Shown piece by piece: positions 47,922-53,999 of a stretch of DNA of 64,000 nucleotides. The notes beneath the pieces were generated by a model that was given only the letters and a program-made list of their open reading frames with translations, had not been told where the DNA came from and ran no database searches. Each line of letters opens with the position of its first letter. The stretch's first letter is position 1. The stretch comes from CAYLLN01 sp033762315 (GTDB taxonomy: Bacteria > Planctomycetota > Planctomycetia > Pirellulales > Pirellulaceae): positions 48,103 through 112,102 of the forward strand of contig JANRLS010000116.1 in assembly GCA_033762315.1 (NCBI GenBank), given 5' to 3'. The translations under genes were made by a program, and so were the position numbers.

Positions 47922-49541
47922 ATGGTCATGACACAAAACCTGCTGCTGGCGCAACTGGGGGCGGAACTGTTTCCGCTCTTTATGGCGATCCTGATTGGCC
48001 TCGCCGTGATGATGGCGGTGGGTCTGCTCATCATTTTTGTGCGGGGCTTTAAGCGCTGTCCCAGCAACCGAGTGCTGGTCATTTATGGCCGCACTGGCAA
48101 GGCAGGGGCAAGCAAAACGGTGCATGGCGGGGCCGATTTCGTCTGGCCACTGATTCAAGACTATGCCTATCTGAGCCTGGAGCCGATTCAGATCGAGGTA
48201 CCTCTCCGCGGGGCGCTGTCGGCCGAGAATATCCGCGTGAACGTGCCGAGCGTGTTCACCGTCGCGATCGATACCAAGCCCGAAGTGATGCAGAACGCCG
48301 CGGTCCGCTTGCTCGGGCTCACCGTGCAAGAGATTCGCAAGCAAGCCGAGGAAATGATTTTCGGCCAGTTGCGGCAGGTGATCGCCTCGATGGGAATCGA
48401 AGAGATCAACCGCGACCGTGACAAGTTCCTGCAGCACGTGCAGCACTCGCTGGAGCCGGAATTGGCGAAGATCGGCCTGCAGCTAATCAACGTCAACATC
48501 ACCGACATTACCGACGAATCCGGCTATATCGACGCCATCGGCCAAAAGGCGGCTTCGCTGGCGATTCAGCAGGCTCGCGGTGATGTGGCCGACAACGAGA
48601 AGATGGGCGAGACTCGCGTCGCCTCGGCCGAGCGCGATAAGTCGGTGCAGGTGGCCAATGCCCGTAAAGAGCAGTCGATTGGCACCCGCGAGGCGCAGCG
48701 CGAGCAAGCGGTGAGGATCGCCACGCTGGAGAAAGAACAGGCGATTGGCGAAAAGACGGCCGGTTTCGAGCGCGAAGCCCAGGTGAAAGCGGCCGAGCAG
48801 CAAATGCGCGTGCAAGTGGCCGAAGCCGATGCCGGCGCGATCGACGGCGAAAACCAGGCCGCCGCGCGGGTCGCGGCGTCGCAGGCGGAGTTGGCGATCA
48901 AGAAGGCCGAGGCCTACGAACGGGGCGAAGGTCGCCGCAAGCAGGCCGAGGCGAACGTGCTGGAAGTGCAAAACAAAGCGATGGCCAAGGCTGCCCTGGC
49001 TGAAGCCGAGAAGGTCGAGGCCGAGCAGCGGGCCAAGCTGGAAGCTCCCGCCAAGGCTCAGAAAGCCAAGCAGATCGTCGATGCCGAGGCGGCTGCCGAG
49101 AAACGCCGCATCGAAGCGAAAGCCGAGGCGGATGCGATCTTCCTCAAGCTCGATGCCGAAGCCCGCGGCAGCTACGAAATCCTGGCCAAAAAGGGGGAAG
49201 GTCTCAAGCAGATCGTCGAAGCGTGCGGCGGCTCGACGCAGGCCTTCCAGATGCTGATGCTGGAACACCTCGACAACCTGGCCGAAGCTTCGAGCCGGGC
49301 CATCTCGAATATCAAGTTCGACAAGGTCGTGGTTTGGGAAAACGGCGGCAGCAACGGCCGCAGCAGCACGGCGGATTTCCTCAGCGGCATGGCCAAGACC
49401 TTGCCGCCGATGATGCAAGTGATGCGCGACATCGGGGGCATCGAACTGCCGGAATCGCTCGTCAAACTGGGTGCCGACGGCGCGACGCCCGCCGCCACCG
49501 CCAGCAATGGCAACGCCCCCGCCGCCAAAGGCAAGGCCTAG
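47922..49541 (+). CDS. Flotillin-like SPFH domain protein
   Basis: 539 residues (ATG 47922; the ATG at 47928 is also possible). An N-terminal membrane helix (LFMAILIGLAVMMAVGLLIIFV) is followed by the SPFH domain (about 45-200, with SAENIRVNVPSVFTVAID and KFLQHVQHSLEPELAKIGLQLINVNI) and a long alpha-helical Ala/Glu-rich coiled-coil (about 210-430: repeated KAEA, EKEQAIG, EAEKVEAEQR), the usual flotillin architecture. Flotillins scaffold membrane microdomains; NfeD next door is the known partner. Confidence 0.93.
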   Translation: MVMTQNLLLAQLGAELFPLFMAILIGLAVMMAVGLLIIFVRGFKRCPSNRVLVIYGRTGKAGASKTVHGGADFVWPLIQDYAYLSLEPIQIEVPLRGALSAENIRVNVPSVFTVAIDTKPEVMQNAAVRLLGLTVQEIRKQAEEMIFGQLRQVIASMGIEEINRDRDKFLQHVQHSLEPELAKIGLQLINVNITDITDESGYIDAIGQKAASLAIQQARGDVADNEKMGETRVASAERDKSVQVANARKEQSIGTREAQREQAVRIATLEKEQAIGEKTAGFEREAQVKAAEQQMRVQVAEADAGAIDGENQAAARVAASQAELAIKKAEAYERGEGRRKQAEANVLEVQNKAMAKAALAEAEKVEAEQRAKLEAPAKAQKAKQIVDAEAAAEKRRIEAKAEADAIFLKLDAEARGSYEILAKKGEGLKQIVEACGGSTQAFQMLMLEHLDNLAEASSRAISNIKFDKVVVWENGGSNGRSSTADFLSGMAKTLPPMMQVMRDIGGIELPESLVKLGADGATPAATASNGNAPAAKGKA

Positions 49542-49553
49542 CCCGATAGCGAC

Positions 49554-49781
49554 CTAGCCGATTTTGTCCTTCAGATTTTCGAGCACGGCCAGGGCCTTTT
49601 CGGCCTTGGCGGTTCCGCCGGCCCGTTCGATGAAGGCACCGGCATCGTGCAGGGCCTTTTTGGCCGCATCCATGCCCCCCTGGCTCTTTACGAAGTCGGC
49701 GGCAACCAGCATCAGCTCAACAAAGCTGTCGGCAGGTTGATTCGGGGCGGGTTTCGGCTCGGCGGCGGCTTTTTTGGCCAT
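49554..49781 (-). CDS. Small Ala/Lys-rich protein of unknown function
   Basis: 75 residues from ATG 49781 with GGAA eight bases ahead: MAKKAAAEPKPAPNQPADSF, a predicted helix (VELMLVAADFVKSQGGMDAAKKALHDAGAF) and a second helix ending AKAEKALAVLENLKDKIG. The pattern suggests a two-helix protein with a basic N-terminal tail. It sits between flotillin and the RraA-like gene, both plus strand, and could be a separate unit. Small and uncertain; no family recognised. Confidence 0.62.
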   Translation of the reverse strand: MAKKAAAEPKPAPNQPADSFVELMLVAADFVKSQGGMDAAKKALHDAGAFIERAGGTAKAEKALAVLENLKDKIG

Positions 49782-49949
49782 GGCGAAATTCCAGAATGGA
49801 AGGACAAGACTCTTTGGACTGTAGTTGCCGCGGCGGACGGTTTCAATCGCCCGCGACCGCACTTCGCTCGCCACGGGGTTGATTTCGCTGGCCGGAGCCC
49901 TAGATTCCGTGTTTCCGGCAAAACCCCACCCGTCGCGAGGTATCCCTTC

Positions 49950-50612
49950 ATGTCTGCCGACCAGCCCATCACCTTGGCCATGATGCGGGGCGTGTTTTAC
50001 AGCGCCGTCGTTTGCGACGCCCTCGACGCGGTCGGCTGCCCGCGGCAATCCCCCCGCGTGCCGCTGCGACCGCTGACGGTGCCGGGAGTGTTGATTGGCC
50101 GCTGCAAAACGACACTGTGGGCCGACATGGCCCATCCCGACCCCAGTCCCTACGAACTGGAACTGAAGGCGGTCGATACCTGCCGGCCCGACGACGTGCT
50201 GATCGGCGCGGCGGGTGGAACTTTTCGCTCGGGCCTATGGGGCGAGTTGCTTTCGACTGCCGCCCGCCGCACTGGCTGCGTGGGGGCCATCATCGACGGC
50301 GCGGTCCGCGATACCGCCAAAATGACCGCGATGGGCTTTCCGGTCTGGGCACTAGGAACCTGCCTCTACGACAGCAAGGACCGCAACCGCGTGATTGACA
50401 TCGACGTGCCGGTCGAGATCGACGGAGTGCTCTTTTCACCCGGAGACCTCGTAGTAGCCGACAGCGACGGGGTGGTCGTTGTTCCCCAAGCCGTCGAAGC
50501 GGAGGTCGTCCGCCGGGCCTGGGAAAAAGTCCATGCCGAGAACATCGTCCGCGACGCGATTGCGGGTGGCCTCTCGGCGACGGCGGCGTTTCAGATGTAT
50601 GGAGTTTTGTAG
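49950..50612 (+). CDS. RraA-family (demethylmenaquinone methyltransferase-like) protein
   Basis: 220 residues from ATG 49950, GAGG about 11 bases upstream. RraA-like fold: YSAVVCDALDAVGCP, VGAIIDGAVRDTAKMTAMGFPVWALG and LVVADSDGVVVVPQ. Family members are either RNase E inhibitors or aldolases/lyases (HMG aldolase) with Asp/Arg at this motif; DGAVRDTA keeps the catalytic R and D, favouring an aldolase or isomerase rather than a pure RNase regulator. The same name has been used for menaquinone methyltransferases in error. Confidence 0.85.
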   Translation: MSADQPITLAMMRGVFYSAVVCDALDAVGCPRQSPRVPLRPLTVPGVLIGRCKTTLWADMAHPDPSPYELELKAVDTCRPDDVLIGAAGGTFRSGLWGELLSTAARRTGCVGAIIDGAVRDTAKMTAMGFPVWALGTCLYDSKDRNRVIDIDVPVEIDGVLFSPGDLVVADSDGVVVVPQAVEAEVVRRAWEKVHAENIVRDAIAGGLSATAAFQMYGVL

Positions 50613-50777
50613 AGCCGTTTTCGGCTGCATCCGCGTGGCAGCATGTCAAATTCGATTTCCCCAAATAGGAAGGAGAAGTACAATGTGGTAGGGGAGGTGA
50701 CGTGAAATGTTCGCGCCCCGGGATTCGAGCACCGTTCCGGGAACGGACCTGACCTCCGGCTTTTGGAGCAATGCGAC

Positions 50778-51371
50778 ATGTCGATCGAGTCGCTAGCGCA
50801 CTATTCCAAGGATCAACTTATTGCTGAGTTGATTAATCGCGAGACGTTCGCCGGGGTCGTCATTTACCATCGCGGCGATGTCAAAGCTGGACAATTAGAA
50901 CCGGGCGAAGTGGTGATGACCAAGTCGCCTCCTCTTTCGCGCGAGGCAACCGAAGATTTGCTCAGCGTGGGCCAAAACCTGATACCGGAGATGTTTGGCC
51001 AGGTGTTAAACGAGTCAATAAAGGCCTTGGGCAGTCATGGCGAGCGCCTGCCCCTGCGAATTGATCCCGGCAATGTCATTCGGGTAGGGAGGTCGCGAGT
51101 CAGTTTGGATTTGGTGGTCGAGCAGTACGAGAACGGAATGTCGCCCGAGGATTTAGTGCGGGCTTACGAAACGCTAAAACTGGCGGAAGTTCATGCCGCC
51201 ATTGCCTTCTACCTGTCGCACTACGATGAAGTCAGCGCCTACCTAGCAAAGCGCAAAGAGGAGGCAGACTCTTTCCGTCAGCAGATCGAGGAGGCGCGAC
51301 CGAAGATTTCGCGCGAGGAGTTAGAATCGCGGCGAGCCAGGGAGAATGACGTTGCTCCGACTGACCACTGA
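50778..51371 (+). CDS. DUF433-domain protein, putative antitoxin
   Basis: 197 residues from ATG 50778, which has GGAG nine bases upstream. The N-terminal 90 residues (SIESLAHYSKDQLIAELINRE ...) are not familiar. The C-terminal half is a DUF433 helix-turn-helix (RIDPGNVIRVGRSRVSLDLVVEQ, GMSPEDLVRAYETLKLAEVHAAIAFYLSHYDEV), the DNA-binding antitoxin type of VapB-like systems. It overlaps the next gene by 26 bases, a usual arrangement for toxin-antitoxin pairs. Base composition is lower in GC than the neighbours, suggesting transfer. Confidence 0.75.
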   Translation: MSIESLAHYSKDQLIAELINRETFAGVVIYHRGDVKAGQLEPGEVVMTKSPPLSREATEDLLSVGQNLIPEMFGQVLNESIKALGSHGERLPLRIDPGNVIRVGRSRVSLDLVVEQYENGMSPEDLVRAYETLKLAEVHAAIAFYLSHYDEVSAYLAKRKEEADSFRQQIEEARPKISREELESRRARENDVAPTDH

Positions 51372-51705
51372 TGCCGACGTTCACGGCGACATCATCCGTG
51401 GCCTCCGACGGCGATTTCCCGCAATCGACTTGGTGGAGACGTGGACCGTCCTGCCCGAAGGAACGCCCGATCCCGATGTCTTGGCATGGGCTGCCAGCGA
51501 AAACCGCGTGCTGATCACCAATGATCGCAACACGATGCTCGGATTTGCAAGAGAGCGAGTGTCGCGGGGTGAGTCGATGCCCGGCATCATCGCCACCACC
51601 AACCGACAGGCGATTGGTTCGGCAATCGAAGATATTCTGCTGGTCATGGAATGCTTTACGCCTGATGAAATACAGGATCAGATCGTGGTGTTCCTGCCGC
51701 TATAG
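51346..51705 (+). CDS. DUF5615 PIN-like protein, putative toxin
   Basis: 119 residues, ATG 51346 overlapping the DUF433 gene by 26 bases. The order RLTTDADVHGDIIRGLRRRFPAI ... PDPDVLAWAASENRVLITNDRNTMLGFARERV with GMPGIIATTNR-like end matches the DUF5615 PIN-like fold (D in TTDAD, TND), typical toxins paired with DUF433. PIN-domain toxins often cleave tRNA; its target here is unknown. The gene ends 20 bases before the 3' end of the convergent tRNA array. Confidence 0.78.
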   Translation: MTLLRLTTDADVHGDIIRGLRRRFPAIDLVETWTVLPEGTPDPDVLAWAASENRVLITNDRNTMLGFARERVSRGESMPGIIATTNRQAIGSAIEDILLVMECFTPDEIQDQIVVFLPL

Positions 51706-51725
51706 GCAGTTGCGAAACTGGTGAG

Positions 51726-51798
51726 TGCCCTCGCCAGGAATTGAACCTGGTCTTCGACCTTCGCAGGGTCGCGTGCGAATCCGGCACACCCCGAGGAC
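51726..51798 (-). tRNA. tRNA-Arg(GCG), degenerate
   Basis: Acceptor GTCCTCG/CGAGGGC (one G-U), anticodon stem CGACC/GGTCG with loop CTGCGAA reading anticodon GCG, T-arm CCAGG-TTCAATT-CCTGG. Positions 8-9 read GG instead of TA. No CCA is encoded. Arg(GCG) is rare in bacteria, which normally use inosine-bearing ACG for CGC. Confidence 0.75.
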
Positions 51799-51814
51799 AA
51801 TCATTTCCTGTCAG

Positions 51815-51886
51815 TATCCCGACCTGGATTTGAACCAGGGCCTGGACCTTCGGAGGGTCCGGTGCCATCCGCTACACCATCGGGAC
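51815..51886 (-). tRNA. tRNA-Arg(CCG)
   Basis: Acceptor GTCCCGA/TCGGGAT with a G1-U72 pair, D-stem GTGT/GCAC, anticodon stem GGACC/GGTCC with loop CTCCGAA (CCG), T-loop TTCAAAT. Discriminator A, no CCA. Confidence 0.82.
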
Positions 51887-51897
51887 AGACGCGAACA

Positions 51898-51969
51898 GCA
51901 CGAGCGCGAGGAGTCGAACCCCGTGCGGCAGTTTTGGAGGCTGCTTGCCCACCCAGGAGCACACTCGTG
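51898..51969 (-). tRNA. tRNA-Trp(CCA), divergent
   Basis: Acceptor CACGAGT/GCTCGTG, D-stem GCTC/GGGC, anticodon stem GCAG/CTGC with a C-A mismatch at 31-39 and loop CTCCAAA (CCA), T-arm CGGGG-TTCGACT-CCTCG. Discriminator C, unlike the usual G of tRNA-Trp. No CCA. Confidence 0.68.
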
Positions 51970-51985
51970 TAAATCAGGCCCGCAG

Positions 51986-52058
51986 TAGCTCGACCAGGAT
52001 TTGAACCCGGAACTCCTCGTTAGAACCGAGGCATGATGGTCCGTTTCACCATCGAGCC
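51986..52058 (-). tRNA. tRNA-Arg(TCT)
   Basis: Acceptor GGCTCGA/TCGAGCT (G1-U72), D-stem GTGA/TCAT, anticodon stem CCTCG/CGAGG with loop GTTCTAA (TCT), T-loop TTCAAAT. Discriminator A. Confidence 0.8.
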
Positions 52059-52069
52059 ATGTCGAACAG

Positions 52070-52153
52070 CGGAAGGGGTGGGATTTGAACCCACATGACT
52101 AGCGTCGCGCGGTTTAGCAAACCGGCCCAGCGAACCGTATCTGACTCCCTTCC
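52070..52153 (-). tRNA. tRNA-Ser(GCT), class II
   Basis: Acceptor GGAAGGG/CCCTTCC, discriminator G, D-stem TCAG/CTGG, anticodon loop TTGCTAA (GCT), long variable arm of about 17 bases, T-arm GTGGG-TTCAAAT-CCCAC. Confidence 0.82.
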
Positions 52154-52168
52154 GAATTGTCGAGCGAG

Positions 52169-52241
52169 TGGACCCGCCGGGGAATCGAACCCCGATCTCC
52201 TGGTTGCAGGCCAGGCATCTTTCCGTTGGACGAGCGGCCCA
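52169..52241 (-). tRNA. tRNA-Ala(TGC) with C33, degenerate
   Basis: Anticodon stem CCTGG/CCAGG with loop CCTGCAA: anticodon TGC with C at positions 32 and 33 in place of TT. Acceptor pairing TGGGCC/GGTCCA leaves a G-G mismatch at the seventh pair; another register gives G3-G70. T-arm CGGGG-TTCGATT-CCCCG is intact. Identity is read from the anticodon only. Confidence 0.6.
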
Positions 52242-52273
52242 GATTAAATTTTGCTTCGTTTATGCTGCCTCAG

Positions 52274-52344
52274 AGGTCCGGTCGGGAGTTGAACCCGAGC
52301 TTCCGCCTTACCACGGCGGCGTGCAGCCAGAACACCTCCAGACC
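52274..52344 (-). tRNA. tRNA-Thr(GGT)
   Basis: Acceptor GGTCTGG/CCGGACC, anticodon stem CCGCC/GGCGG with loop GTGGTAA (GGT), T-arm TCGGG-TTCAACT-CCCGA. Discriminator T, unusual for Thr. Confidence 0.76.
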
Positions 52345-52366
52345 AATCTCCGTCAACCAATTGCAG

Positions 52367-52439
52367 TGATCCCGGATGGAATCGAACCATCGCTCTCCTG
52401 GATGTCGGCCAGGTGTCGTTGCCGCTGGACCACGGGATC
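52367..52439 (-). tRNA. tRNA-Val(GAC) with C33
   Basis: Acceptor GATCCCG/CGGGATC, anticodon stem CCTGG/CCAGG with loop CCGACAT: anticodon GAC with C32-C33. T-arm GATGG-TTCGATT-CCATC. Discriminator A. The anticodon stem is identical to that of the Ala(TGC) gene two genes downstream. Confidence 0.7.
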
Positions 52440-52452
52440 TTAGGACGTTTAG

Positions 52453-52521
52453 TCGCGGGTTCGGGAGTCGCACCCGACGGGCGGAGCTTATGAGGCTCTG
52501 CTGGGCTCTGGCCCACCCGCA
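52453..52521 (-). tRNA. tRNA-Met(CAT), truncated D-loop
   Basis: Acceptor TGCGGGT/ACCCGCG with U1-G72, D-stem GGGC/GCCC with only a four-base loop lacking G18-G19, anticodon stem with one A-C mismatch and loop CTCATAA (CAT), T-loop TGCGACT instead of TTC. 69 bases long. Ile2 identity (lysidine CAT) is possible. Confidence 0.55.
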
Positions 52522-52562
52522 AAAACGTGAAGGAACAAAGCGGAATGAATTCCGCTCTCCAG

Positions 52563-52644
52563 TGCGCCGGGCAGGAGTTGAACCTGCAGAGCCCGAAGGC
52601 GAGTGCTTTACAGGCACCGAGGCTTGCCAATGCCCAACCGACGC
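52563..52644 (-). tRNA. tRNA-Tyr(GTA), class II
   Basis: Acceptor GCGTCGG/CCGGCGC, anticodon stem GGTGC/GCACT with loop CTGTAAA (GTA), variable arm with GCC/GGC stem, T-arm GCAGG-TTCAACT-CCTGC. Discriminator A. Confidence 0.8.
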
Positions 52645-52667
52645 GCGAGTGTGAAAGTCAATCGCAG

Positions 52668-52741
52668 TAGCCAGGGTGGGAGTTGAACCCACAGACCCGA
52701 AGGTCTGAGCTTCGCCGCTTTGCCAGTTTGCGTACCGGGCT
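52668..52741 (-). tRNA. tRNA-Leu(CAG) with a short class I variable loop
   Basis: Acceptor AGCCCGG/CCTGGCT (one C-U mismatch), TA at 8-9, D-arm CGC/GCG with GG in the loop, anticodon stem CGAAG/CTTCG with loop CTCAGAC (CAG), a variable region of only five bases (GGTCT), T-arm GTGGG-TTCAACT-CCCAC. Bacterial tRNA-Leu normally has a long variable arm. Confidence 0.66.
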
Positions 52742-52767
52742 ATGTTGGATGCGGCTTGCGCCGCGAG

Positions 52768-52842
52768 CGTCCCCGACCGGATTTGAACCGGCGACCTCTA
52801 CCGTGACAGGGTAGCGAGCACTCCGGGCTGCTCCACGAGGAC
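52768..52842 (-). tRNA. tRNA-Asp(GTC)
   Basis: Acceptor GTCCTCG/CGGGGAC, D-stem GAGC/GCTC, anticodon stem CTACC/GGTAG with loop CTGTCAC (GTC), T-arm GCCGG-TTCAAAT-CCGGT. Discriminator G. Confidence 0.83.
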
Positions 52843-52854
52843 GAATCATTTCAG

Positions 52855-52927
52855 TAGTCCTGGGTGGACTCGAACCACCGCTCGTCGCCTTGTAAGGGCG
52901 CTGCCTTTGCCGCTAGGCCACAGGACC
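52855..52927 (-). tRNA. tRNA-Val(TAC)
   Basis: Acceptor GGTCCTG/CAGGACT (G1-U72), D-stem GCCT/AGGC, anticodon stem of four pairs with loop CTTACAA (TAC), T-loop TTCGAGT. Discriminator A. Confidence 0.78.
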
Positions 52928-52934
52928 AAGTCAG

Positions 52935-53019
52935 CGGAAGCCGTGGGACTCGAACCCACAACGGGGATTAGCCGCGCCTGTTTTCGAGACAGGTTCCTCA
53001 TCCGGGCCGGATGACTTCC
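52935..53019 (-). tRNA. tRNA-Ser(CGA), class II
   Basis: Acceptor GGAAGTC/GGCTTCC, anticodon stem CCTGT/ACAGG with loop CTCGAAA (CGA), long variable arm, T-arm GTGGG-TTCGAGT-CCCAC, discriminator G. Confidence 0.83.
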
Positions 53020-53025
53020 AAATAG

Positions 53026-53096
53026 TTGTGGGGGCTGGAATCGAACCAACATCAAGACGTTCAGAGCGTCCCGTCCTACCGTTGAACGACCCCGCA
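53026..53096 (-). tRNA. tRNA-Gln(CTG)
   Basis: Acceptor TGCGGGG/CCCCACA (one C-A mismatch at 3-70), D-arm GTC/GAC, anticodon stem GGACG/CGTCT with loop CTCTGAA (CTG), T-loop TTCGATT. U1-A72 is usual for Gln. Discriminator A. Confidence 0.76.
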
Positions 53097-53100
53097 GTAA

Positions 53101-53180
53101 ATTCAAAGACATGGTTCAAAGTTCGAGGTTCAAAGTTCAAAGTTGAATTTCAATCACATTGAACTTTGAACTTTGAACCT
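53101..53180. repeat. Heptad repeat forming a 19-bp inverted repeat inside the tRNA array
   Basis: TTCAAAG-type heptads. Left arm 53126-53144 and right arm 53162-53180 are perfectly complementary over 19 bp with a 17-base spacer. It splits the array into 15 downstream and 5 upstream tRNA genes. Confidence 0.7.
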
Positions 53181-53194
53181 GGAACTGCATGTAA

Positions 53195-53265
53195 AGCGCC
53201 CAGCGGGAATCGAACCCGCGCTTCCGCCTCGGCAAGGCAGCAGGCTCCCATTACATCATGGGCGC
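53195..53265 (-). tRNA. tRNA-Gly(GCC)
   Basis: Acceptor GCGCCCA/TGGGCGC (perfect), anticodon stem CTGCC/GGCGG with loop TTGCCGA (GCC), T-loop TTCGATT. D-arm pairing is weak. Discriminator T. Confidence 0.77.
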
Positions 53266-53296
53266 ATGCGGTCGCACCAAATTGTCAAATAGCCAG

Positions 53297-53368
53297 TGGG
53301 ACGAGAGGGACTCGAACCCTCACCTTCCGGGTAAGAACCGGAAATGCTGCCGCTAACACTTCCATCCC
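53297..53368 (-). tRNA. tRNA-Lys(CTT)
   Basis: Acceptor GGGATGG/TCGTCCC, D-stem GTGT/GCAT, anticodon stem TCCGG/CCGGA with loop TTCTTAC (CTT), T-arm GAGGG-TTCGAGT-CCCTC. Discriminator A. Confidence 0.8.
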
Positions 53369-53388
53369 AGTTTCAATCTCGAATTCAG

Positions 53389-53460
53389 TGGTAGCCCCGA
53401 GAATCGAACCCGGCGCGCTCCGGTTATCAGCCGAAGTCGGGCAACCAGCCCGCGACTACC
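53389..53460 (-). tRNA. tRNA-Ile(GAT)
   Basis: Acceptor GGTAGTC/GGCTACC, D-stem GGGC/GCCC with a five-base loop, anticodon stem TTCGG/CCGGA with loop CTGATAA (GAT), T-loop TTCGATT. Discriminator A. Confidence 0.76.
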
Positions 53461-53478
53461 TCTTGGTCACTCGTCCAG

Positions 53479-53550
53479 CGACCCGCAGGGGAATCGAACC
53501 CCTCTCTTCGGCTTGAAAAACCGACGACCTCACCTGAAGTCGAGCGGGCC
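53479..53550 (-). tRNA. tRNA-Glu(TTC)
   Basis: Acceptor GGCCCGC/GCGGGTC, D-stem GACT/GGTC, anticodon stem TCGGT/GCCGA with loop TTTTCAA (TTC), T-loop TTCGATT. Discriminator G. Confidence 0.82.
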
Positions 53551-53577
53551 AGTTTTTGTATCTAAACGCGCGCACAG

Positions 53578-53649
53578 TGGGCCGGGAGGCGCTCGAATCC
53601 TCGTCTCCTGGTTTTCAGCCAAGCGCTAGGCCATCTCAGCTACCAGCCC
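53578..53649 (-). tRNA. tRNA-Phe(GAA), first gene of the array
   Basis: Acceptor GGGCTGG/CCGGCCC, D-stem GCT/AGC, anticodon stem CTTGG/CCAGG with loop CTGAAAA (GAA). The T-stem has an A53-G61 mismatch with T-loop TTCGAGC. It is the 5'-most gene on the minus strand, five bases after a T-run of a terminator-like hairpin. Confidence 0.76.
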
Positions 53650-53999
53650 AATAAAAAAGCCCGCTGTCCTTTGCTGACACCGGGCTTTTCGCACGTTCGG
53701 GTTGGAACCCGGGTGTCAGCCGCGTAGCGGATAGGCAAACAGCCACGCCGCGGCGGCAAAGCGACCGCTTTCGCTCGAAAAATCGCGCTGAATCTGCATC
53801 GGGGACATGGCTGAAATCCGGAAAAATTGCCCGCGTGGCACCAAAACCTCGCGGCTACCGCAGGATTAGACGACCGGGTGCAGCCCCAGGTTCGCCCCCC
53901 AAGGAGAAAAAAACCGGAAAAATGCCCCGCCAAACCGAGGATGCCCGGCGCGGCCGATTTATTCCCGGTTATTATGGAAAATCATTCAGGGGGGCATTC
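53650..53999. other. Intergenic region, 350 bp, between tRNA array and GH17 gene
   Basis: Its array-proximal 110 bases hold the hairpin at 53655-53689, an upstream inverted repeat partner (53712-53720) and a T-arm-like ACCCGGGTTCCAACCCG on the minus strand (53697-53713). The remainder shows no gene or clear promoter; the GH17 ribosome site AGGGGGG is at its right end. Confidence 0.5.
53655..53689 (-). terminator. Terminator-like hairpin immediately 5' of the tRNA array
   Basis: AAAAGCCCG/CGGGCTTTT, 9-bp stem with a 17-base loop; on the minus strand it is followed by TTTTTTA and then the tRNA-Phe start. It would stop transcripts entering from upstream, or act as an attenuator of the array. 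On the plus strand it is also followed by TTTT. Confidence 0.6.

Noticed and set aside
53101..53180. CRISPR-like direct repeats
   Set aside because: Units are 7 bases and contiguous, without spacers; no cas gene is nearby.
53690..53760. Possible 21st tRNA upstream of tRNA-Phe
   Set aside because: Only a T-arm-like CGGGTTCCAACCCG is present; no acceptor or anticodon stem could be paired.
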